20,339 bases of DNA from WJJR01 sp964440935 (GCA_964440935.1 CAYTTY010000054.1:1-20339), one strand, 5' to 3'. Shown: positions 1-6,153, counted from the stretch's first letter. Notes: generated by a model not told the origin, from the letters alone. Numbers and translations are program-made.

Positions 1-52
1 AAGCTACGGTCCACTGATTACTTATACAAGGTACTTCTGGGACATAACACTA

Positions 53-80
53 GAACGGATTTCTGATAATTGCGGCAACC
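53..80 (+). repeat. Degenerate terminal repeat of the TA-flanked element family
   Basis: The segment contains ACGGATTTCTGATAATTGC. This resembles the right-end consensus of the family (TTCTGACAATCGC preceded by a CGGA-like box) with two changes in the core. The flanking TA is not preserved. It is probably the worn right end of an element whose body lies to the left, partly outside the window. Confidence 0.4.
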
Positions 81-83
81 TGT

Positions 84-162
84 TGTCATTCCCGCGAAAG
101 CGGGAATCCATTTGAATTTCGTGACGTGTTCAGAATGGATCCCCGCATTCGGGGGATGACAG
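84..162. repeat. Inverted pair of GC-rich hairpin repeats
   Basis: Two related 27-base units face each other. The left unit (84-110) has the hairpin arms ATTCCCGC and GCGGGAAT. The right unit (136-162) is its imperfect reverse complement, with arms ATCCCC and GGGGAT. They are separated by 25 bases. Each unit folds on its own and the pair can also fold together. Short repeats with ATTCCC...GGGAAT arms, such as the Neisseria dRS3 repeats, are widespread in bacterial intergenic DNA; belonging to the same lineage is not implied. The pair lies inside a gap that ends with an element terminus at 200-226, so it may be the cargo of such an element. Confidence 0.75.
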
Positions 163-199
163 CGGAGGGTTTGACGACTGAACGGAGGGCCTCTGCAAA

Positions 200-226
200 C
201 GGGAAACACTCCTGACAATCCCTCTA
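200..226 (+). repeat. Right terminal repeat of a TA-flanked element
   Basis: The sequence reads ACGGGAAACACTCC followed by TGACAATCCCTCTA. It matches the family right end (TTCTGACAATCGCTMTA) and finishes with the expected TA at 225-226. No intact matching left end is visible upstream; the interior would include the hairpin pair at 84-162. Confidence 0.6.
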
Positions 227-374
227 AAAGCCGCACCTGCACGACGTAGATGTGGGTTTGTCGACACGCCCTTCAGCCGGGTGACCAGCGTTCACTTCAA
301 GATCATAAACTGTTTCAACGGTTTTGCAACCGCCGCACTACAAACATCAACTCACATGCACCAGGACGATTCAT
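227..374. other. Gap downstream of the methyltransferase, no gene seen
   Basis: Between the element end at 226 and the methyltransferase stop I see no convincing coding frame, RNA gene or strong hairpin. The short open frames here lack ribosome binding sites and family resemblance. Confidence 0.6.
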
Positions 375-1058
375 CTATGCGTTACTGCCCACCCAGAACG
401 TTGCCACATAGTCCATCCCCGCACCACGGATCTTCTCAACATCGACACGCGCATAGCCGGCATCGCGTCCGAGCTGCCGGATCGTCTCCGGATCATAGAA
501 ATACACCGGACACTTCTTGATGCGGTAACGCACCTTGCGCAGCGGCGTACGAAACCAGTGCTTGCTGGGAAACGACGCGATCACGGCGCGCTTGGCGTGC
601 TGATGCATGCGTTCGAGCATTGTGCACGGGTTGGCCACATAATCAAACAAACCCATGGCAATCACCATGTCGCGCGCTTCGCCCGGTGTCCATGTCATGT
701 AGTCGGCACAATGAAGTTCCACCGTTGCACCATTGCTGTTTGCGGTCTCGCGGCTGGCAATGGCCAGCATCGGCGCGGAGAGATCGACACCGACAAGATG
801 TTGAACACCATACTCCGCCAGCGCCGCCAGATACCGTCCCGACCCGCATCCGACATCCAACACACTCTCGGGACGTACACGCTCGGCCAGCTCCAATGTC
901 CGCAGGTATCGCTCGGCGATGTCGCGACGGGACCGGCTGTTTACCCAACGCATAAACGGCGTTTGACGCTCCTCGGTATACAACCGATCAAAACGTTCGG
1001 CTGCACGTTCGAAATAGGCGCGAACATCAGTCGTCCCCTGCATCGTTCTCTCAGGCAT
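375..1058 (-). CDS. Class I SAM-dependent methyltransferase (227 aa)
   Basis: A soluble methyltransferase that should move a methyl group from S-adenosylmethionine to an unidentified acceptor. The Rossmann-fold glycine motif LDVGCGSG is at residues 67-74, the acidic end of strand 2 (VDLS) at 91-94, the ADY adenine-contact segment near 118-120, and a motif-IV-like GLFDYV at 136-141. This matches the Methyltransf_11/25 type, and the length is typical. The start is well supported: a GGAGGG ribosome binding site lies four bases before the ATG. It is the last gene of the minus-strand series and follows a polysaccharide deacetylase, so a role in modifying a glycan or its lipid carrier is possible, but the substrate cannot be read from the sequence. 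The two genes are separated by 308 bases of hairpin repeats, so co-transcription is uncertain. Confidence 0.9.
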   Translation of the reverse strand: MPERTMQGTTDVRAYFERAAERFDRLYTEERQTPFMRWVNSRSRRDIAERYLRTLELAERVRPESVLDVGCGSGRYLAALAEYGVQHLVGVDLSAPMLAIASRETANSNGATVELHCADYMTWTPGEARDMVIAMGLFDYVANPCTMLERMHQHAKRAVIASFPSKHWFRTPLRKVRYRIKKCPVYFYDPETIRQLGRDAGYARVDVEKIRGAGMDYVATFWVGSNA

Positions 1059-1126
1059 ACTACCCTCCAGCGATATGATTCTTCAATAGATCACTTGCTG
1101 CAGATCGGAATCCCAAAATGGGGTGC

Positions 1127-1173
1127 CCCACCCTCAGTGATTGCCTCTGTCGGAGGCAATCACTGAGGGTGGG
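1127..1173. repeat. Perfect 21-bp inverted repeat (hairpin)
   Basis: Arms 1127-1147 and 1153-1173 are exact reverse complements over 21 bp, with the five-base loop TGTCG. There is no T-tract on either side, so it is not a classical terminator. It sits between the deacetylase and methyltransferase genes, just upstream of the methyltransferase leader. The outer part (CCCACCCTCA) is shared with a smaller palindrome at 4147-4167, which suggests a mobile repeat module rather than a gene-specific control element. Confidence 0.85.
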
Positions 1174-1201
1174 ATGCGATCCGATCAGTTGCCCTCTCCT
1201 G

Positions 1202-1360
1202 TAGCAATTGTCAGAAGAACTGTATGATTCCAGCGTGCCGTCACGCGCCCTCGCGTGACGGCTATCTCCCCTACCAACAAGGCGTCACCCGAGGGCGGGT
1301 AGCGCCACATAGGACCACCGTGTTAGCTTCAAACGGACAATACGTTTGACAATCGCTCTA
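1202..1360. mobile_element. MITE-like element with twin-hairpin cargo, copy 1
   Basis: A 159-bp element. The left end (1202-1232) reads TAGCAATTGTCAGAA and the right end (1331-1360) reads TTTGACAATCGCTCTA; these are imperfect inverted repeats of about 30 bp. The interior has two tandem hairpins: 1237-1262 (11-bp stem, GCCGTCACGCG arm) and 1281-1306 (GGCGTCACCCG arm, with mismatches in the right arm). The same interior in the same orientation is at 5968-6127. It encodes no protein. It ends six bases beyond the deacetylase stop codon at 1367-1369. The TA at the right end fits a TA target-site duplication, but the left base pair reads TG. Confidence 0.75.
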
Positions 1361-1366
1361 AACGTC

Positions 1367-2236
1367 TTAGTCCAGCCCTACCTCAAATCCCTGGTTCTCC
1401 AATACTTCCACCATTGGCGCAAATGTCAGTCGCGCCAACAACCGTCCCAATCGCTCACGCCCGCTCCCCAACCGCACATAGTGCCGAAACCGTCTCGCCA
1501 CACTCAAACCGGACAACCGTGGGGCGTCCGATCCAATCTCATACGGATGAATGTAGAAGACCCCCGGACGTCCCGCACGTGCACACTGGCGAAACCCACG
1601 CCGGGTGAACCACAGCGGAAACAAGCGGAAGTATCCCCCACCTCCCACCGGAATACTCTTGCCCAGAATCCGCATGACCGGCAATGGGAATTCGATCAAT
1701 CCATTCGGCCAGCGGTAAATCTCCTCGGGGACGTCGGACAGTCCGTACACGTCGTGAATGTCGGTGGGGACGACGCTGGAGTCATACCGGAAACCGGTGG
1801 CGTACAATTCGTCGAAGGCCCACAGATTCCCCGCGCCGATGGAGAAATCCGGCGCCCGGAATCCCAGCACCGGCTGCCCCGATGCCTCCTGCAGAGCGGC
1901 ACGTGCCTTCACAAGGTAGTTACGAAATTCATCACGCGTCTGCCCGGTGATGCGCAGGTGCTGGTACGAATGACACCCGATTTCATGCCCGGCCTCGGCC
2001 GTCATCCGCACCAGGTGCGGCGAAGATTCTCCGATCCGCCCCAAAAAGAAGAAGGTCGCGCGGCAATTGTGCTGCGCGAACAAGTCTAATGTCGCTGTAA
2101 GATTGGTTTCAACTTCGGCGTCGCTGACATCGACCTCGGTGAGCGATCGATCGACCCGCACACTCTGCGCATGCGACTCGGCGAACCCCTCAACATCCAC
2201 CGACAGCGCATGCACCATGTCCCGGCCCGCTGGCAT
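1367..2236 (-). CDS. Polysaccharide deacetylase, exosortase/DUF3473 type (289 aa)
   Basis: A NodB-fold, metal-dependent deacetylase expected to remove acetyl groups from N-acetylated sugars in an exported polysaccharide. Family motifs are in order: DVEG at 14-17 (usually DVED), the metal-binding HSYQH at 89-93, RAPDFS at 127-132, YDSSVVP at 151-157, GGGGYFR at 198-204 and HPYE at 230-233. The C-terminal RHYV...LGRLL segment (252-270) is characteristic of the DUF3473 extension in exosortase-associated deacetylases. There is no signal peptide. No good ribosome binding site precedes the chosen ATG. Met7 (2218) is an alternative start and matches where relatives usually begin. The second Asp of motif 1, normally a metal ligand, is Gly17; I recall related proteins with the same DVEGF form, so it may not mean loss of activity. 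The gap upstream is wholly a degenerate repeat element. Confidence 0.9.
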   Translation of the reverse strand: MPAGRDMVHALSVDVEGFAESHAQSVRVDRSLTEVDVSDAEVETNLTATLDLFAQHNCRATFFFLGRIGESSPHLVRMTAEAGHEIGCHSYQHLRITGQTRDEFRNYLVKARAALQEASGQPVLGFRAPDFSIGAGNLWAFDELYATGFRYDSSVVPTDIHDVYGLSDVPEEIYRWPNGLIEFPLPVMRILGKSIPVGGGGYFRLFPLWFTRRGFRQCARAGRPGVFYIHPYEIGSDAPRLSGLSVARRFRHYVRLGSGRERLGRLLARLTFAPMVEVLENQGFEVGLD

Positions 2237-2240
2237 GAGA

Positions 2241-2399
2241 GATCAATGCGATGGTAATGCCGATTATGCAAGTGCAGATCTGCTGGCAAACACCCGTAGC
2301 ATGGCCGTCCCGCTTGCCGTGATCATGGTCGAACGGGCCATCCAGCACGGGCGGGGCGCCTGTGCTACGGTTTGAACGGTGCTCTTGCAACTCGCCCTA
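2241..2399. mobile_element. Degenerate TA-flanked element, inverted copy of the 3.9-kb cargo
   Basis: This fills the whole gap between the deacetylase start and the aminotransferase stop. The interior 2294-2371 is the reverse complement of the module at 3978-4053, with a few differences. The end at 2373-2399 (read on the minus strand: TAGGGCGAGTTGCAAGAG) aligns with the family consensus with several changes, and its TAG is the aminotransferase stop codon. The other end (2241-2264) is weak. It is probably an old insertion. Any transcript running from the aminotransferase into the deacetylase would include its hairpins. Confidence 0.55.
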
Positions 2400-3836
2400 C
2401 AACGAAAAATACTTCCCAAAATCCGGATCGTACCCCTTGGGAGCGTACTCACCCCGTTCCTTGTTGAGTATGTACTCGCCGGCGATCTTCCCCGCAGCGA
2501 TATTCCTCACCGCTTCCACCAGCCGGTCGACTTCATCGATTGAATTGTACAGCCCGAAACTGACCCGCACGGTGCCGGGGAGACGCGACCGGTCCCGCTG
2601 TAGAATCTCCTGTTCCATCTCCCGCGCGTCGTCATCGCTGACGCCGAGCAGGCACTTCACATAAACGTGCGCACAAAAGCAGCCGGAGCGCACCCCGATG
2701 CCGTATTCATAGTTGAGCACCGCCGCCAGCAGACTGTGCGGCACCCCTTCGATCCCAAATGAAATCACGCCCAGACGGTTTGCGGCATTGGCCGGATCGG
2801 CGTCGCCGTAGATGCGCACCTTGTCGATCTCTTTGAGTTGTTGCAGCAGGTGTGCCGTCAACTCCGCCTCGTGCTGGATCACCCGCCCCCAACCGATCGA
2901 CTGAATCACCTCGATCGCTTCGGCCAGGGCAACCACCCCGACGATATCGGGCGTCCCGGCTTCTTCTTTTTCCGGCAGTTCGGCCCAGTACGCTTCTTCC
3001 AGGTTGACGATGTCGACGGTACCCCCGCCAACGGTGTCGGGGTCGCCGCGCTCAAATGTATCGCGCGTGCCGACAAGTATGCCGACACCATAGGGCGCGT
3101 AAATCTTATGCGCCGAAAACACCAGGTAATCGATGTGACGGACATCGTCTTTGGTACCCATGGTCACCGGACGATGCGGCACCAGCTGCGCGGCATCGAC
3201 CAGGATCTCCGCACCGACCGCATGGGCCTTCTCGGCGATCAGCCCGTAATCGTTAATGTACCCGGTGACATTTGATGCACCCGTGATCGCGACCAGGCGA
3301 ATCTTGGTGCCCCACTGTTCGATCTTCCGGTCCAGATCCTCCATATCGAGTCGGCCATCGGTCGGATCGACATGCACATGCTCAACCCGTCCGACCGTAC
3401 GCCAGGGCAACTCATTGGAATGATGCTCCATGTATGTGGTCAGGATCACGTCGCCGGTGCGAACGCCGAGACGATGAGCGAGCTTGTTAATCGCCTCGGT
3501 GCTGTTTTTCGTAAAGAGCACGATATGCTCACTCAAACCCGCATGCACGAATTCGGCGATCTTGTCGCGCGCCCGCTCAAAGACCCAAGACGACAACTGC
3601 GACTTGAAGCCGGTGCCCCGATGGACGTTCGAATACCATTTCAAGAATTCGTTCACCTTGTCGGCAATCGGACGAAAGGTCGGCGTCGATGCTGCATTGT
3701 CGAAATTCACATACTGGACATGCCGTCCATCCACAAGCGGCACCTTCGCATCGATCCCGATCAGTTGATCCCGAATCTCCAGCCCCGCTGAGTGGTCTAT
3801 TACTGATTGTCCCTGAGTCTCAAGTGTCTCTGCCAT
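2397..3836 (-). CDS. Class V aminotransferase, cysteine desulfurase (SufS)-like (479 aa)
   Basis: A PLP-dependent fold-type I enzyme. Visible are the N-terminal NFDNAAST (44-51), the cofactor-region MEHHSN (136-141), the PLP Asp in VDAAQ (Asp214), the Schiff-base lysine in SAHK (Lys244) and the RSGCFCAH motif (383-390), in which Cys388 aligns with the SufS catalytic cysteine. This favours cysteine desulfurase-like chemistry (sulfur from cysteine to an acceptor), although selenocysteine lyase or another sulfur-lyase role is possible. At 479 residues it is longer than typical SufS (about 410), with extra N- and C-terminal segments. The start at 3836 is chosen because GGGAGG lies six bases upstream; an upstream in-frame ATG at 3866 overlaps the likely promoter -10. 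No sufBCD or iscU genes are near. The stop codon lies in a repeat-element end. Confidence 0.9.
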   Translation of the reverse strand: MAETLETQGQSVIDHSAGLEIRDQLIGIDAKVPLVDGRHVQYVNFDNAASTPTFRPIADKVNEFLKWYSNVHRGTGFKSQLSSWVFERARDKIAEFVHAGLSEHIVLFTKNSTEAINKLAHRLGVRTGDVILTTYMEHHSNELPWRTVGRVEHVHVDPTDGRLDMEDLDRKIEQWGTKIRLVAITGASNVTGYINDYGLIAEKAHAVGAEILVDAAQLVPHRPVTMGTKDDVRHIDYLVFSAHKIYAPYGVGILVGTRDTFERGDPDTVGGGTVDIVNLEEAYWAELPEKEEAGTPDIVGVVALAEAIEVIQSIGWGRVIQHEAELTAHLLQQLKEIDKVRIYGDADPANAANRLGVISFGIEGVPHSLLAAVLNYEYGIGVRSGCFCAHVYVKCLLGVSDDDAREMEQEILQRDRSRLPGTVRVSFGLYNSIDEVDRLVEAVRNIAAGKIAGEYILNKERGEYAPKGYDPDFGKYFSL

Positions 3837-3864
3837 TTGTGTCCTCCCATAACCCTCAGAAGAC

Positions 3865-3893
3865 AATATAGGTCTTTATTGACCCGAATGCAG
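3865..3893 (-). promoter_or_regulatory. Candidate promoter of the aminotransferase gene
   Basis: On the minus strand there is a TATATT -10 box (3865-3870), preceded after 17 bases by a weak -35 (CTGCAT, 3888-3893). Transcription would start about 20 bases before the ATG at 3836, leaving room for the GGGAGG site. The -35 match is poor, so this rests mainly on the -10 and its position. Confidence 0.35.
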
Positions 3894-3936
3894 GCCCCTT
3901 CGGGCGGATCGATTAACTCTTTGCAGTACCATCACT

Positions 3937-4089
3937 TAAAGCGATTGTCGGAATTGTCTTCTGATTGACCGGACGATGTAGCACGGGCGCCTCGCCCGTG
4001 CGGCATGGCCCGTTCGACCATGCTCACGGCAAGCGGGACGGCCATGCTACGGTCTCGTGAATCGGAACGTTCTTCTGACAATCGCTATA
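3937..4089. mobile_element. MITE-like element with GTAGCAC cargo
   Basis: A 153-bp element with well-preserved ends. The left end (3937-3967) reads TAAAGCGATTGTCGGAA and the right end (4061-4089) reads TTCTTCTGACAATCGCTATA. The two are inverted repeats over about 30 bp, and both carry the terminal TA. The cargo (3978-4053) holds a perfect 9-bp hairpin (3981-3989 with 3993-4001) and a larger GTAGCA...TGCTAC inverted repeat. An inverted copy of the cargo is at 2294-2371. The element lies upstream of the aminotransferase promoter and shares its right-hand TA with the next element. Confidence 0.8.
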
Positions 4090-4241
4090 GATCGCTCGCG
4101 AGAAGTGCTTTTCATCTGCTTCGGTATGTCATTTGGTTGTGGGCAGAGCCCACCCTCAGGGTGGGCTGGTTTTGGGTGCCACGGGCCTTGAGGGACGTGT
4201 CACTCTCGTGCAAATGAAAAATACTCATGACAGTGGCTCTA
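4088..4241. mobile_element. Diverged TA-flanked element abutting the glycerate kinase stop
   Basis: It starts at the TA shared with the preceding element (4088-4089). The left end TAGATCGCTCGCGAGAAG matches the consensus at 13 of 18 positions, and the right end (4211-4241) reads ATACTCATGACAGTGGCTCTA. Left and right ends also agree in the inner TTTTTCAT stretch. Inside are a 10-bp palindrome (4147-4167) and about 27 bases beginning GGGTGCCACGGGCC at 4175, which match the start of the cargo at 5758. The terminal CTA is the TAG stop of the glycerate kinase gene on the minus strand. Confidence 0.6.
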
Positions 4242-5567
4242 CTCTCTGCCCAGCAGCAACACCTGCACATCCATCACATTGGTATTGGTCGGGCCGGTCA
4301 CAACCAAATCATCACAAGCCTTCAACAATGGATAGGCGTCATTCCGCTTCAGATGGTCGCTGGGGTCGAGATTCTGATCTTTGGCTCGGGATACCGTCCC
4401 GCCGTCAACAATGCCCCCTGCGGCATCTGTGGGACCGTCTGTGCCATCCGTACCGACCGACGCGAATGTCGCATCATCGCGACCGTCAATCGCCTGTGCG
4501 ACCGCCAGGGCGAGCTGCTGGTTGCGCCCCCCCTCACCGGGATTGTCACACAAAACAACCGTCGTCTCTCCACCCCACAAGAGGCAGGTTGGTGAGGTCT
4601 TGCCCTTATACTGGGCGATCGTCTCGGTCACTTCGCGAGCCAGATCGGATGTATCGCCACTGCGTTCTGAGGTCACAATCCGGGTGTTGTACCCGCGCGA
4701 CGTCGCCGTTTCCGACGCCGCTTGGAGGGCTGCCGCATTCGACCCCACCACGACGTTCTGAACACGCTGGAAGACCGGATCATCGCGCTTCGGGGTTTCT
4801 GCCACCGCTCCCCCCATACCGCGTTCGATATACTCCCGTACACTCGAGGGCACTTTGTTCTGCAGCCTGTACTTCTCCAGTATTCCCCACGCGTCGGTGA
4901 ACTGATGATCGTCGGGTGATGTGGGTCCGGAGGCGATGACATCGAGCCGGTCCCCAATCACATCCGAAAGCATTAATCCGATCAATTGTGCGGGAGCGAC
5001 CGCCTTGCACAACTGGCCGCCCTTGATGCTGGAGATGTGCTTGCGGACCGCGTTGATCTCGTCGATCGATGCCCCACAACCCAAGAGCAGCCGCGTCGTG
5101 GCTTGTTTCTCGTCGAGGGTAATGCCATCGGTCGGCGCCGGCCATAAGGCGGAACCGCCACCTGAGATCAGGCAGAACACCAGATCGTTGGCGCCGGCCT
5201 CGGCAGCGATGCGAAGCGCCCGCTCGGCTTCGCTGACACCGGCCGCATCGGGCACCGGATGGCCCGCCTCCCCGACCTCGACCCGCTCGAGCGGCTGAGT
5301 GTGGCCATACTTGACCGTCACTCGCCCACCGCTTACGCGAGAACCCAAAACCTCCTCGAGACCTGCGGCCATCGCCGCCGACCCCTTCCCCGCACCCAAA
5401 ACCATGATTCGCTCAATCTGATTGAGGTCGTATCTGCGATCCCGGAGACGCAACGTGTCATCTTGCAGGCTCACCACCCGCCGGACACAATTCGCCGGCT
5501 CAACCGCCGCGATCGCGGCGGTGATGATCTCGGTGATGTGTTCACGGCGTTGGGATGTCGTCGGCAT
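4239..5567 (-). CDS. Glycerate 2-kinase, DUF4147/MOFRL family (442 aa)
   Basis: A cytoplasmic kinase predicted to convert D-glycerate and ATP to 2-phosphoglycerate, feeding glycolysis/gluconeogenesis from serine or glyoxylate routes. The N-terminal DUF4147 domain shows GAGKGSAAMA (58-67), SGGGSAL (135-141) and VRKHIS (174-179). The C-terminal MOFRL domain shows GGET (332-335), GRNQQ (347-351), GTDGTDGPTDAAG (372-384) and TGPTNTNVMD (424-433). The length is normal and both domains are complete. GAGGAA lies just before the ATG. A good promoter sits at 5583-5611, giving a very short leader. No other glycerate or glyoxylate gene is nearby. The stop codon is provided by the end of a repeat element, yet the protein ends where relatives end, so little has been lost. 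Confidence 0.95.
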   Translation of the reverse strand: MPTTSQRREHITEIITAAIAAVEPANCVRRVVSLQDDTLRLRDRRYDLNQIERIMVLGAGKGSAAMAAGLEEVLGSRVSGGRVTVKYGHTQPLERVEVGEAGHPVPDAAGVSEAERALRIAAEAGANDLVFCLISGGGSALWPAPTDGITLDEKQATTRLLLGCGASIDEINAVRKHISSIKGGQLCKAVAPAQLIGLMLSDVIGDRLDVIASGPTSPDDHQFTDAWGILEKYRLQNKVPSSVREYIERGMGGAVAETPKRDDPVFQRVQNVVVGSNAAALQAASETATSRGYNTRIVTSERSGDTSDLAREVTETIAQYKGKTSPTCLLWGGETTVVLCDNPGEGGRNQQLALAVAQAIDGRDDATFASVGTDGTDGPTDAAGGIVDGGTVSRAKDQNLDPSDHLKRNDAYPLLKACDDLVVTGPTNTNVMDVQVLLLGRE

Positions 5568-5582
5568 AATTCCTCGACCGGA

Positions 5583-5611
5583 ATATTACTCATTTCAACG
5601 CCCCGATCCAA
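5583..5611 (-). promoter_or_regulatory. Sigma-70-like promoter of the glycerate kinase gene
   Basis: On the minus strand, TTGGAT (5606-5611) and TAATAT (5583-5588) are separated by exactly 17 bases. The -10 ends 15 bases before the ATG, so the leader would be under about ten bases and begin at the GAGGAA ribosome site. The promoter stops a few bases short of the first element of the repeat array. Confidence 0.55.
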
Positions 5612-5613
5612 TG

Positions 5614-5689
5614 GATAGCGGGTCAGAGACGGGCTTTCCCCCACCACCGCACAATGTCCGCATCAGGCGGAATCCTGACAATCGCTCTA
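5614..5689. mobile_element. Short 76-bp TA-flanked element
   Basis: The left end GATAGCGGGTCAGAGACGG is the family end with a two-base gap (TAGCGG then GTCAGA). The right end (5666-5689) reads GGAATCCTGACAATCGCTCTA. The interior is only about 35 bases with no clear hairpin. It is the first of three abutting elements between the glycerate kinase promoter and the barrel-protein gene, and its right TA is also the left TA of the next element. Confidence 0.55.
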
Positions 5690-5967
5690 TAGCGGTTGTC
5701 AGAATTCCGTTCCGATTGAGAAGAGGCGAGACCCCGCTTAATTGACACTCACTTTCGGGTGCCACGGGCCTTTAGGGATGTGTTGCAAAACCTGCTGTCT
5801 ATCATCACCTCAGACTGGGGAGGGCGAGGCTCCCGCCGAGCCGCCGTGTGGAACATGCCGTTGCGGCTCGCCGGGAGGCTCGCCCTCCCGAAGGCTCTGA
5901 TTCTCGGGGGTTCTTCAACACGGGCCTGAAGGCCCGTGGCACCCCAATGGAAACGGAAAATACTTCT
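5688..5967. mobile_element. Long element with GTGCCACGGGCC hairpin cargo, copy A
   Basis: The left end (5688-5719) is TATAGCGGTTGTCAGAATTC. The right end stops at AAAATACTTCT (to 5967) and lacks the GACAATCGC core. The cargo is bounded by a 19-bp inverted repeat with one mismatch (5758-5776 and 5925-5943) and contains an inner 27-bp stem with two mismatches (5818-5844 and 5863-5889). An opposite-orientation copy of this cargo occupies about 19861-20026, and a short fragment is at 4175. There is no coding sequence. Confidence 0.75.
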
Positions 5968-6127
5968 TAGAGTGGTTGTCAGAATTACTGTCCGATTCCA
6001 CAGTGCCGTCACGCGCCATCGCGTGACGGCTATCTGCTTCCCGGACAAGGCGTCACCCGAGGGCGGGTGACGCCACATATGACCAACTGCTGGCTTGAAG
6101 CGGACATGACTTCTGACAACCGCTATA
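5968..6127. mobile_element. MITE-like element with twin-hairpin cargo, copy 2
   Basis: This is the best-preserved member. The left end (5968-5998) is TAGAGTGGTTGTCAGAATTA and the right end (6097-6127) is GACTTCTGACAACCGCTATA; these are inverted repeats of about 30 bp with TA on both sides. The cargo has two tandem perfect 11-bp hairpins: 6005-6015 with 6020-6030 (loop CCAT), and 6049-6059 with 6064-6074 (loop AGGG). It is nearly the same sequence as 1202-1360. It lies just beyond the terminator of the barrel-protein gene. Confidence 0.8.
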
Positions 6128-6153
6128 ACAGTCCTGCCCACCCTCGGGCATAT

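Noticed and set aside
84..162. CRISPR array from the facing hairpin units
   Set aside because: There are only two units, in inverted rather than direct orientation, with one 25-base spacer and no cas gene in the window.
324..1166. A 280-codon plus-strand frame overlapping the methyltransferase
   Set aside because: The opposite strand carries a clear methyltransferase with the SAM-binding motif and a good ribosome site; the plus-strand translation has no family features.
5749..6141. A 130-codon minus-strand frame in the repeat array
   Set aside because: It spans two repeat elements and their hairpins; its translation is just the repeat sequence read through.
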